Assembly (NCBI GenBank): GCA_905193995.1 | Contig: CAJJQT010000019.1 | Span: 1-14,183 of the forward strand | Direction of reading: 5' to 3' | DNA: 14,183 bases | Origin: an uncultured Porphyromonadaceae bacterium | GTDB lineage: Bacteria; Bacteroidota; Bacteroidia; Bacteroidales; Muribaculaceae | Shown: positions 6,491-13,709 of the stretch, piece after piece | Layout of the letters: every line of letters starts with the position of its first letter | Numbering within the stretch: the first letter of the stretch is position 1 | The notes under the pieces: model-generated | Seen by the model: only the letters and a program-made list of their open reading frames with translations | Database searches by the model: none | What the model was told of the DNA's origin: nothing | Made by a program: the position numbers and the translations under genes

Positions 6491-8713
6491 TTATTCTGTG
6501 ATTTTGAATGATACGGGATCGGCGGTCGTGGCCGACGAGTTGTCGACCCACAGGTGGAAGTCGCCCGGCTCCACACGGTAGGCGCCGGTCTCGTCGTGGA
6601 AGCCCAGGTCTGCGGCGGCGAGTGTGAAGGTCACGTCGCGGCTCTCGCCCGGGGCGAGCGTGAATTTCTCGAAGCCCTTCATCACCTTCAGAGGCTGTAC
6701 GCGCGAGGCCACGAGGTCACGGATGTAGAGCTGGGCCACGTCGCTGCCGGCGCGGTCGCCCGTATTGGTCACGCGGCAGGTCACCGTCAGCGTGCCGTCG
6801 GCTTTGAGCTCGGAGGAGCTAAGCTCCGGTGTGCCGTACTCGAAAGTGGTGTACGACAGGCCGTAGCCGAAGGGGAACAGAGGCTGATAGCCGGCATCGA
6901 GGAAGAACGAGGTGCAGCCCGTCGATGTCTGGCCCGCTTCGAGAGGTATGTCATCGATGAGCGTCATCTGCTCGACGGGGCGCCCGGTGTTCTTGCGCGA
7001 ATAGTAGAGGGGCTCCTGGCCGCTCATGCGCGGCAGGCACACGGGCAGCTTGCCGCCGGGCACCGCACGGCCGCTGAGCACGTTGGCCAGCGCCGGACCG
7101 CCCATCGTGCCGGGATGGAAGGTGTATACCGTGGCTGCGCTCTGCGATGCCACATCGGGGATAGCCAGCGGGCGCCCGGCCATGACCACGGTCACGACGG
7201 GCTTGCCGGTGGCGGTCAGTGCGGCCAGATATTCTTTCTGGGCGCCGGGCAGCGTGATGTCGGCACGCGAGTGGGCCTCGCCCGACAACACGGCTTCTTC
7301 GCCGGCGAAGTACAGGATGACGTCGGCATCGGCAGCGGCGGCCACGGCGGCCGCGAAGCCGTCGGTCGAGCGGTCGCGCGAGTAGGCCAGGCCCGGCAAG
7401 TAGACCACGGCGTCGCCGTACATCTCGCGCAGGGCCGCCAGCGGAGTCACGGTGCGGTCCTTCTCCATATCGAACGACCATGTACCGTTCTGGTCATGCC
7501 GGGCGTCGGCCATAGGACCCGTCACCAGAATGCGGTGCGGCTGCCGGAGCGGGAGCACGCCGTCGTTGGTCAGCAGTACGGTGGCTTCCTCTGCGGTCAC
7601 GCGCGCGGCCTCCAGGGCCTCGGGCGAATAGAAGTCGTTGGCCCGGGCCATGTCGACGTATGGATTGTCGAACAGACCCAGACGCATCTTCAGGCGCAGT
7701 ACGTTGCGCACCATGCCGTCGAGTACGCTCATCGGCACCTGCCCCGACTCCACGAGCTCGGCCAGATGCGACAGGTAGGCGTGACCCTCCATGTCAATAT
7801 CGACACCGGCCAGTGCAGCGGCGCGCGCCGCGTCGCTGCGGTCGGCGCTGTAGCCGTGGTTGATCATCTCGGTGATCGAATTCCAGTCACTCACCACCAA
7901 GCCGTCCCAGCCCCACTTCTTGCGCAGCAGTTCGCGCATCAGGTAGGCATTCGCCGACGAGGGCAGGCCGTTGATGTCGTTGAACGAGCACATGAACGTG
8001 GCTGCCCCGGCGTCGGCCCCGGCCTTGAAAGGCGGCAGATATACGTCGTGGAGCAGCGACATCGGTATCCAGGTCGTGTTGTAGTCGCGGCCGCTCTCGG
8101 CGGCGCCGTAGCAGGCAAAATGCTTCACGCAGGCTGCCATAGTGCCGGGCTTCGACAGATCGTCGCCCTGATAGCCTCGCACGGCCGCCACACCCATCGC
8201 CGAGGTCAGCACCGGATCTTCGCCGTAGCCTTCGGCGATGCGGCCCCAGCGGGCGTCGCGGGCTATGTCGACCATCGGCGAGAACGTCCAGCGCACGCCC
8301 GCCGACGCTGCCTCACGGGCCGCGATCGCGCTCCCGCGCTCGACGAGCGACGGATTCCACGTTGCTCCCTGGCCCAGCGGAATCGGGAAAATGGTGCGGA
8401 ATCCGTGGATCACGTCGCGGGCGAACACCAGGGGGATTCCCAGACGCGAATTCTCCACCGCCTCTTTCTGCAGGCAGTTGACGGTCTCCGGATCGACTTC
8501 GTTGAGCAGCGAACCTACTTCGCCGCGGCGGACGGCTTCGACCATGTAATCGGTGTAGCCGACGCCCGAGAGCTGGTTGAGCTGCCCTATCTTCTCGGCG
8601 AGCGTCATCGACGATACAAGCTCGTCGACGCGGGCTTCCTGTGCCGGCGTGAGCGCTGCCGACACCTGTGCGGCCGCCAGCATCGCGGCGGCTATGAGCC
8701 TGTGTATTTTCAT
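6491..8713 (-). CDS. GH3 beta-glucosidase (BglX-like), periplasmic
   Basis: This 740-residue protein has the normal length and layout of BglX-type GH3 enzymes. A signal peptide (1-19, cleavage V-S-A-A) has no lipobox, so it is predicted periplasmic. The TIM-barrel domain (about 25-355) has R-W-G-R-I-A-E-G-Y-G-E-D-P (155-167), K-H-F (197-199) and G-L-V-V-S-D-W-N-S (271-279), where Asp276 is the expected nucleophile. The alpha/beta sandwich (about 365-595) has G-E-E-A-V-L-S-G-E-A-H-S-R (471-483), in which Glu479 is the likely acid/base. A fibronectin-III-like domain (about 610-735) follows F-P-F-G-Y-G-L-S-Y. The expected reaction is removal of terminal beta-glucosyl residues from imported gluco-oligosaccharides, giving glucose. 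The start codon overlaps the stop of the GH16 lipoprotein gene by 4 bases (ATGA), a sign of translational coupling. Linkage preference cannot be read from sequence, but GH16 and GH128 neighbours suggest beta-1,3-linked substrates. Confidence 0.94.
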   Translation of the reverse strand: MKIHRLIAAAMLAAAQVSAALTPAQEARVDELVSSMTLAEKIGQLNQLSGVGYTDYMVEAVRRGEVGSLLNEVDPETVNCLQKEAVENSRLGIPLVFARDVIHGFRTIFPIPLGQGATWNPSLVERGSAIAAREAASAGVRWTFSPMVDIARDARWGRIAEGYGEDPVLTSAMGVAAVRGYQGDDLSKPGTMAACVKHFACYGAAESGRDYNTTWIPMSLLHDVYLPPFKAGADAGAATFMCSFNDINGLPSSANAYLMRELLRKKWGWDGLVVSDWNSITEMINHGYSADRSDAARAAALAGVDIDMEGHAYLSHLAELVESGQVPMSVLDGMVRNVLRLKMRLGLFDNPYVDMARANDFYSPEALEAARVTAEEATVLLTNDGVLPLRQPHRILVTGPMADARHDQNGTWSFDMEKDRTVTPLAALREMYGDAVVYLPGLAYSRDRSTDGFAAAVAAAADADVILYFAGEEAVLSGEAHSRADITLPGAQKEYLAALTATGKPVVTVVMAGRPLAIPDVASQSAATVYTFHPGTMGGPALANVLSGRAVPGGKLPVCLPRMSGQEPLYYSRKNTGRPVEQMTLIDDIPLEAGQTSTGCTSFFLDAGYQPLFPFGYGLSYTTFEYGTPELSSSELKADGTLTVTCRVTNTGDRAGSDVAQLYIRDLVASRVQPLKVMKGFEKFTLAPGESRDVTFTLAAADLGFHDETGAYRVEPGDFHLWVDNSSATTADPVSFKITE

Positions 8714-9597
8714 TTCTCTGTGATTAGTTGGTTGTTCGGTAGATATATTCGTATGTAGTCGACGTACATCGACGCCTCGTCCTCCGGGTCGAGCGCCGTC
8801 ACGGCCGCCGGATCGTGGATGCCGGTGAAATCGCCGCCGACTGCCAGGTTGAGCAGTATGAAGTTGGGCTTGTGGAAGTAATAGCCCGGCGACGCGGGAT
8901 TGTCGCGGTCGCTGATGTCGACCGACAGATAAGGCGCCTCGACCTCGTCGACATACATGTTGATGGCCTCAGGCGTCCACACCAGGTAGAACCGGTGGTA
9001 CCGCCCGTCCTGGAGGCTGACCGGGCTGCTTCCCACGCCGACCTGCTGCACATGCTCGCCGGTGCCGTAGTGCAGGGCGCCGTTGAACAGGCGCGACTGC
9101 TTGCCGGCCGCTATGCCGTCGGCATGGCCCATCTCGAGCAGGTCGGTCTCGCCGCAGAGGGGCCAACCGTTATCGTCGATATCGGAGCCCATGAACCATA
9201 TCGCCGGCCACAGGCCGTCGGCCGTCGACGGCAGCTTCACGGAACATTCCACGATGCCGTAGGTGAAGTCGAACTTGCCGAGCGTGTTAAGCCGCCCCGA
9301 CGTGAAGGCGTGGTTGCCGAACTCGCGGCGCCGGGCCGTGATGACCAGGTTGCCGCCCGACAGCGACACGTTCTCGGGCGAGTCGACATAGTGCTCGAGT
9401 TCGTTGTTGCCGCAGCCCGAGCCGTTGATCTCGACATTCCACACGCTGCGGTCGAGCGAGTCGCCCTCGAATTCCTCCGACCATACCAGCGACACTCCCG
9501 ACGGATCGGCCGTGAACTGCCGCGAGGGTTTCGGCATCTGGGCGCACGCCGCAAGCGCGGCTGCAGCCAGGGTCGTTGTTATGACGATTTTTCTCAT
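8710..9597 (-). CDS. GH16 endo-beta-glucanase (laminarinase-like), lipoprotein
   Basis: This 295-residue protein begins with a lipoprotein signal: the lipobox L-A-A-C places the acylated Cys at residue 18. The GH16 concanavalin-like jelly roll spans about 33-287. The catalytic signature G-E-T-D-L-L-E-M is at 149-156, with nucleophile Glu150, assisting Asp152 and acid/base Glu155 in the E-x-D-x-x-E form used by laminarinase and licheninase members. D-G-L-W-P-A-I-W (127-134) upstream is also typical. It should cut beta-1,3 bonds inside laminarin-like or beta-1,3/1,4-glucans, attached to a membrane by lipid. It ends right after the catalytic domain with no binding module and no sorting tail, unlike its upstream paralogue. 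Over the 52 residues around the active site the two GH16 proteins are identical at 34 positions (about 65%), so they are probably a tandem duplication followed by different anchoring. It is spaced 14 bp from the upstream GH16 gene and overlaps the GH3 start by 4 bases. Confidence 0.93.
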   Translation of the reverse strand: MRKIVITTTLAAAALAACAQMPKPSRQFTADPSGVSLVWSEEFEGDSLDRSVWNVEINGSGCGNNELEHYVDSPENVSLSGGNLVITARRREFGNHAFTSGRLNTLGKFDFTYGIVECSVKLPSTADGLWPAIWFMGSDIDDNGWPLCGETDLLEMGHADGIAAGKQSRLFNGALHYGTGEHVQQVGVGSSPVSLQDGRYHRFYLVWTPEAINMYVDEVEAPYLSVDISDRDNPASPGYYFHKPNFILLNLAVGGDFTGIHDPAAVTALDPEDEASMYVDYIRIYLPNNQLITEK

Positions 9598-9611
9598 CTC
9601 TGCCCTTCTGA

Positions 9612-10769
9612 TTATCTGATTACGGTTTTAAGGGTCGAGCCGCCCGCGGCTATCACGTATATGCCGGGACTGAGACCTGCGAGGTCGAGCCTGTCGCCCT
9701 CGCCGAAGGCCACCGGACGCCCAGTAGCGTCGTAGACGGCTATCGAGGCGGCGCCGGGCGCTGTGACGATGCCGCCACGCAGCGCTATCTGCGTGCGGTC
9801 GGCCGATACGTCGGCTACCGATGCCTCGTCGCCGGGAACGATCGTGTAGAGGTCTTCGTCGGCCGTACCCTTCTGATACACCTTCACATAGTTGACATAC
9901 ATCGAGGCCTCGTTGCCGTTGGCGTCGTTGAGCGCCGTGATGTTCCCGGCCTCGTGGATACCGGTGAAATCGCCGCCCACGGCCATATTGAAGATGATGA
10001 AGTTGAGCTTATGGAAGTAGTTGCCCGGCGACCACTCGTTGCCGGGATCGTCGTGCGTGATTCCCATGCGGAAATAGGGCGTCTGCACCGGCTGGCGGTC
10101 AAGGTCGACGTACATGCGCATCTCGTTCTCGTCCCATACGGCCGTGAAGAGATGGAACTCGCCGTCCTGCAGCGAATAACTCTTGGTAGTCGCCCTGGCG
10201 TACGACCCTGCCGGCCACCCCTGGCCCCAGTGCATGGCGCCGTTGAAGTAGCGGTCCTGGGTACCGTTGCGGATGCCGTCGGCGTTACCCATCTCGAGAA
10301 TATCGGTCTCGCCGGATTTCGGCCAGCCTACCTCGCCGTAGTCGTTACCCATCATCCAGAAAGCCGGCCACAGGCCGTCGGCAGTCGGCGGCAGCTTTAT
10401 CGATGCCTCTACCTTGCCGTGGGTGAACGCTACCTTGTCGCGCGAGTTCACGCGCCCCGACGTGAACTGCCGCCCGCCGAGATTCTCGCGCCGCGCCGTC
10501 AGTATCAGGCAGCCGTTGCCCTGGCCGTCATCGCCCACGCGCACGTTTTCTTCACGGTCGGCGTAGTACTGCAGCTCGTGGTTTCCGCCGCCGTTGGCGT
10601 TCTGCTCCACGTTCCAGCGCAGGTCGTTCAGTATGCCGTTGTCGAACAGATCCTGCCACACCAGCCGGTAGCCGTCGGTCTCGCCCGACCCTTCCTGGGG
10701 TTCGGCGCACATGGCCGCCGGTATTGCGGCCGCTCCCGCCAGCATCATGGTCAATATTCTGAATTTCAT
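9612..10769 (-). CDS. GH16 endo-beta-glucanase (laminarinase-like) with C-terminal sorting-type tail
   Basis: This 385-residue protein has a signal peptide (1 to about 22, probable cleavage A-M-C-A before E-P). The Cys at 21 is not in a good lipobox (A-A-M-C), so I predict signal peptidase I processing. The GH16 domain covers about 34-300, with D-G-L-W-P-A-F-W (131-138) and G-E-T-D-I-L-E-M (153-160): Glu154 nucleophile, Asp156, Glu159 acid/base. The role is endo-cleavage of beta-1,3 or mixed-linkage glucan. After a short linker, residues about 318-385 form a small beta-rich domain with the pattern I-A-V-Y-D-A-T-G-R-P-V, then L-S-P-G-I-Y-V-I and K-T-V-I-R. This resembles type A C-terminal sorting domains of type IX secretion more closely than the shorter tails elsewhere in the locus. 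It lies 316 bp downstream of the glycan-binding gene and 14 bp upstream of its GH16 paralogue. It is probably secreted or surface-attached. Confidence 0.93.
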   Translation of the reverse strand: MKFRILTMMLAGAAAIPAAMCAEPQEGSGETDGYRLVWQDLFDNGILNDLRWNVEQNANGGGNHELQYYADREENVRVGDDGQGNGCLILTARRENLGGRQFTSGRVNSRDKVAFTHGKVEASIKLPPTADGLWPAFWMMGNDYGEVGWPKSGETDILEMGNADGIRNGTQDRYFNGAMHWGQGWPAGSYARATTKSYSLQDGEFHLFTAVWDENEMRMYVDLDRQPVQTPYFRMGITHDDPGNEWSPGNYFHKLNFIIFNMAVGGDFTGIHEAGNITALNDANGNEASMYVNYVKVYQKGTADEDLYTIVPGDEASVADVSADRTQIALRGGIVTAPGAASIAVYDATGRPVAFGEGDRLDLAGLSPGIYVIAAGGSTLKTVIR

Positions 10770-11085
10770 TTCTTTATATCGTTTAAATTATTGTCAAAAT
10801 TAAGTGGTTGACCTGCCCGGAGCAGAGTCGTTGAGTGCCTGCCGCCGCCCGCATTCGGGCTGCAGCCGATGTAATAAATGGTGGCGCCGTGCGGACCGTA
10901 CGGCCCCGTTCGAAAAAAGTAATAAACCTAAAAACAACCGTTCGTGCCTCAGGCAATCATGCCTTTCGGGCGCCGTTGCTGCCAAGGCCGGCGCAGCCTG
11001 CGGGGTAATGTGTCTTTCATGAAATGGGGGCGGCCACCCTTCGCCGGGCCGCCGCCCCGGGGTCAGTTAGAAATCTATGGAATTG
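10770..11085. other. 316-bp intergenic stretch between glycan-binding gene and GH16 gene
   Basis: No credible coding sequence is seen here; the short open frames have no family features. Read in the operon direction (minus) it begins with a GC-rich hairpin (11027-11058) after the upstream stop, passes through a mixed region with a small GCCCG/CGGGC hairpin (10847-10860) and a T-rich patch (10913-10930), and ends with an AT-rich leader of about 30 bp before the GH16 start. It is far longer than the 1-30 bp gaps elsewhere in the downstream genes, so an internal promoter or a 5'-UTR element for the enzyme block is possible, but no convincing -33/-7 Bacteroidetes promoter was found. Confidence 0.5.
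11027..11058 (-). terminator. GC-rich hairpin after the glycan-binding gene
   Basis: GGGGCGGC and GCCGCCCC (8 bp, 11027-11034 with 11051-11058) pair, continue after a G-G mismatch with four more pairs, and enclose a 6-base loop. It lies 27 bp after the stop of the 287-residue gene. No U-tract follows on the minus strand, so it may be a partial terminator or an mRNA 3'-end stabiliser that lowers expression of the downstream enzymes, not a full stop. Confidence 0.5.
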
Positions 11086-11949
11086 TTACTTTACGGTCAC
11101 TTTGCTGACGCTGCTGCCCTTGCGCACGATGTACAGGCCGGGGGCGAGCTCGCCGTCGACGCGCACGCCCTGCAGATTGAAGTATTCGGCGGGAGCGTTT
11201 TCGTCGTTCAGTTCCAGATCATCGACACCGTTGTTGGCGTAGTTGTAGAAGTAAACGGCGTCGAAAGCGATGGTCTGGCCGGTGACACCGCCGCAGAGGA
11301 ACGACATGATGTTGCCCGTCCAGCCTGCGGCAGCGCTGTAGTTGAAGCCCTTGAAGATCTTCTTCAGGTCGCCGAAGCTGATGTCGATCGCCTGCCAGTC
11401 GTCCGAGCTGGTGGTGCCGATGCTGGGGAAGGCGGTGCCGTTGTCGTTGAAGGCGGCGCCGAGCGATACCTTTGCAGGACCGTAGGCCGTGTTGCCGTCG
11501 GGGCCGTCGGCGATGATCAGCCCTACCGAGGGGCAGACGGTGCCGGGCGACATGTAAGCCAGGTGGAAGCGGGTCTCGTCATTCCAGTTCGAGGAGTTGA
11601 AGCCGGGGGCGGCCACGTTGTAGCCTGCGCCCGACCAGCCGATCGTGCCGACCGAGAACGATGCATAGCCGTCGAAGTGCATGCCTACGCCGGGATAGCT
11701 GCTGTCGCCGGCTCCGAACGTGTTGTCCCATACCCACAGGTTCTGGGTCTCGCCGTTGGGACCTACAAGCGTGGTGGTGGCGCCCTGGTCCTGGAAGGCC
11801 TTGACCGATGCCTCGTCGAGTGCGATATACTGCACTTCAGCGACTTTGCCTTTGGCGAGGACGGTTTCGACGGTCGGGTCGACGTTGTACTGTGCGGATG
11901 CCGTCATGCCGGCTGCGCATGCTAATGCTACAAGAGTAAACTTTTTCAT
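11086..11949 (-). CDS. Secreted beta-sandwich protein in the surface glycan-binding position, with sorting-type tail
   Basis: This 287-residue protein has a signal peptide (1-19, cleavage A-S-A before Q) and no lipobox. Residues about 21-240 look like one beta-rich domain with many aromatic residues (W-V-W at 72-74, G-W-S-G at 104-107, W at 122 and 185). It ends in F-D-A-V-Y-F-Y-N (229-236), the closing strand pattern of carbohydrate-binding jelly rolls. A 34-residue tail (254-287: E-Y-F-N-L-Q-G-V-R-V, then G-L-Y-I-V-R-K-G) follows. The gene lies directly after susD, where PULs usually encode a surface glycan-binding (SusE/SGBP) protein. Those are normally lipoproteins, so this one would reach or hold the surface by another route. 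I recognise no named family; the glucan-binding role rests on position and fold style. It is separated from susD by 141 bp containing a hairpin. Confidence 0.75.
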   Translation of the reverse strand: MKKFTLVALACAAGMTASAQYNVDPTVETVLAKGKVAEVQYIALDEASVKAFQDQGATTTLVGPNGETQNLWVWDNTFGAGDSSYPGVGMHFDGYASFSVGTIGWSGAGYNVAAPGFNSSNWNDETRFHLAYMSPGTVCPSVGLIIADGPDGNTAYGPAKVSLGAAFNDNGTAFPSIGTTSSDDWQAIDISFGDLKKIFKGFNYSAAAGWTGNIMSFLCGGVTGQTIAFDAVYFYNYANNGVDDLELNDENAPAEYFNLQGVRVDGELAPGLYIVRKGSSVSKVTVK

Positions 11950-12014
11950 CTCTGTCTTAAAGTTTTTGGTTAATAATTGGTTATGTATTTTATCAGTTTT
12001 CGGATTTTGGACAG

Positions 12015-12057
12015 CGCGGCCTGCCCCGGCGGGGGAGAGCCTGTAGAACAGGCCGCG
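12015..12057 (-). promoter_or_regulatory. Intercistronic hairpin cluster after susD
   Basis: A 9-bp inverted repeat (12015-12023 with 12049-12057) encloses 25 bases that themselves hold CCCC-GGC-GGGG (12024-12034). Alternatively GCCTG-TAGAA-CAGGC (12039-12053) can form a small hairpin using the same right arm, so two folds exclude each other. On the minus strand no U-tract follows. It lies between the susD stop and the glycan-binding gene, so it is likely an mRNA processing, stability or partial termination element that sets susCD output above that of the downstream genes. Confidence 0.45.
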
Positions 12058-12090
12058 GCATGGGAGTGGGTATGGAGCCTGGAAACCCTA

Positions 12091-13695
12091 TCAGTATCCG
12101 GGATTCTGAGCCATGGGGTTGAGGTTGATTTCTTCCGACGGGATCGGGAACAGCTCGTTCTTACCCTTGACGAAGTTGGCCATCTCGGCGCGGGCTTCTT
12201 CGGTCTCGCCGCGGCCGTACGAGCCGTTGTCGCGGTCCATCACCTCGTAGGCGATGCCCCAGCGCACCAGGTCGAACCATCGGTGGCCTTCCATGGCCAG
12301 CTCTACGCGGCGCTCGTGGCGCAGGGCCGCGCGCAGGCCGTCCGCAGTGTCGGCGTAGCCGTAGCCGGGGAAGTCGGGCAGACACGGAGTGTTGACCATG
12401 GCGCGGGCTCGGCCGCGCACCTCGTTCAGGGCCCACTTGGCCGCCGTGAGGTCCTTGCCGCTCTCGAGGCACGCCTCGGCGTAGAGCAGCAGGGCGTCGG
12501 AGGCGCGCATCAGCCTGTAGTTCATCGGCGAGCGCGAGTCATGAGCCAGTGCCGGGAACTCCATGCCTTCGTCGTACGAGTTCTTGCGGTTGAAGTATGA
12601 GCTGCCCAGGTAGTTGACCTCGACTTCCTGCGACACTTCGTCGTCGAAGCTGCCGATGGTCAGCTCGCGGCGCGGATCGTTGGGCTCGTATTCGGCGTAG
12701 AGGTTGTGGGTCGGATGGTCGAAGCCCCAGCCGCGCTTGCCGCCCAGAACGGACGCGCGCGGGCGGCAGAGGATCGTGGTAAACGTGCCGCGGGTGAATC
12801 CGAAGCCCCCGATGGCAGCGTCGCCGTAGTCGCTGGTCGGGTCTTCCATGTACTGGATCTCGAACACGCTCTCCGCCGAGTTCTCGCCGGCCAGCCTAAA
12901 GTTCATGCCGTAGTCGCTCAGCAGCGAGTACTGGCTGCCGTACTGCTCGTCGGCCCATTTCTTGCCCCAGAGGTAGGCGTTGTCGTAGTCTTTCATATAC
13001 AGGTAGGCCTTGCACAGGAATGCCTGCGCGGCGCCTCGGGTGGCGCGGCCGAGATCCTCGGCCGAGTATACCGACTTGTCCCACAGCAGCCCTTCGGCCA
13101 GCTTCAGGTCGGCGACTATGTGCTCGTACACTTCCTCGACCGTGGCGCGGGGCTGGATCCAGCGCTCGCTCGAGTCGATCACGAAGTCGACCAGCGGCAC
13201 GCCGCCGAACACGCGAACGAGCTGGAAATAGTAGACCGCGCGCAGGAAGTAGGCTTCGCCCATCAGGCAGTCGCGGCGCGAGTCGGTCATCGAGTCGTCG
13301 GGATCGACCTGCGGGATCTGCTGCAGAGCCAGGTTACAGCGGGCTATGCCCTGGTATTTGGCACGGTAGTAGTCGAGCAGAAGGCCGTTGTTGATGTTGG
13401 TCTTGAAGTTGTCGATGTCGTAGGCGTTGCTGTCATCGGTCACGTTCTGGCCGCCCTTGAGGGCGTCGTCCGACGCGATGTCGCCGATATACCACTCCGA
13501 AAAGTACGTATGGTTGTATTCCCACGCCAGCGGTGTGTAGCAGGCGTTCACCGACTGGATGGCTACGGCTCCGCTGATAAAGAAGTCGTCGAGCTTGTTC
13601 GTGCCGGGACCATCCTCCTTGAGCCAGTCGTTGCACGAGGTGAGCGACATGGCAGCCGCCGCGGCCGCGAGCACTGCTTTATATGCTGTTTTCAT
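12091..13695 (-). CDS. susD: SusD/RagB-family outer-membrane glycan-binding lipoprotein
   Basis: This 534-residue protein has normal SusD length. The lipoprotein signal has lipobox L-T-S-C with Cys21 as the acylated residue. Family hallmarks are clear: G-E-A-Y-F-L-R-A-V-Y-Y-F-Q-L-V-R (146-161) leading to F-G-G-V-P-L; A-L-R-H-E-R-R-V-E-L-A-M-E-G-H-R-W-F-D-L (457-476); and the C-terminal end L-F-P-I-P-S-E-E-I-N-L-N-P ... Q-N-P-G-Y. The TPR scaffold with N- and C-terminal SusD domains is expected. SusD proteins cap the SusC barrel at the cell surface and bind the glycan before import. It follows susC by 14 bp, the standard pair arrangement. The symbol names the family, not the starch-specific protein: the neighbouring GH16, GH128 and GH3 genes indicate beta-glucan, not starch. 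Start is the Met before the signal peptide at 13695. Confidence 0.96.
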   Translation of the reverse strand: MKTAYKAVLAAAAAAMSLTSCNDWLKEDGPGTNKLDDFFISGAVAIQSVNACYTPLAWEYNHTYFSEWYIGDIASDDALKGGQNVTDDSNAYDIDNFKTNINNGLLLDYYRAKYQGIARCNLALQQIPQVDPDDSMTDSRRDCLMGEAYFLRAVYYFQLVRVFGGVPLVDFVIDSSERWIQPRATVEEVYEHIVADLKLAEGLLWDKSVYSAEDLGRATRGAAQAFLCKAYLYMKDYDNAYLWGKKWADEQYGSQYSLLSDYGMNFRLAGENSAESVFEIQYMEDPTSDYGDAAIGGFGFTRGTFTTILCRPRASVLGGKRGWGFDHPTHNLYAEYEPNDPRRELTIGSFDDEVSQEVEVNYLGSSYFNRKNSYDEGMEFPALAHDSRSPMNYRLMRASDALLLYAEACLESGKDLTAAKWALNEVRGRARAMVNTPCLPDFPGYGYADTADGLRAALRHERRVELAMEGHRWFDLVRWGIAYEVMDRDNGSYGRGETEEARAEMANFVKGKNELFPIPSEEINLNPMAQNPGY

Positions 13696-13709
13696 TGCTT
13701 TGATTCAGA

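Noticed and set aside
6554..8758. Long plus-strand open frame (734 codons) opposite the GH3 gene
   Set aside because: His/Arg/Gly-rich shadow; the opposite strand encodes a complete GH3 with catalytic motifs. The same applies to the plus-strand frames at 5266-6189, 8815-9735, 9954-10811, 11077-11925 and 12706-13713.
10911..10942. Possible Bacteroidetes-type promoter on the minus strand in the long operon gap
   Set aside because: TACTTTTT resembles the -7 box TAnnTTTG, but the only TTTG-like -33 candidate is just about 13 bases away, too close, and the stretch is simply T-rich.
10800..11022. Short open frames on both strands in the intergenic gap
   Set aside because: About 60-72 codons, Arg/Ser/Cys-rich, no leader or family feature, and they cross predicted hairpins.
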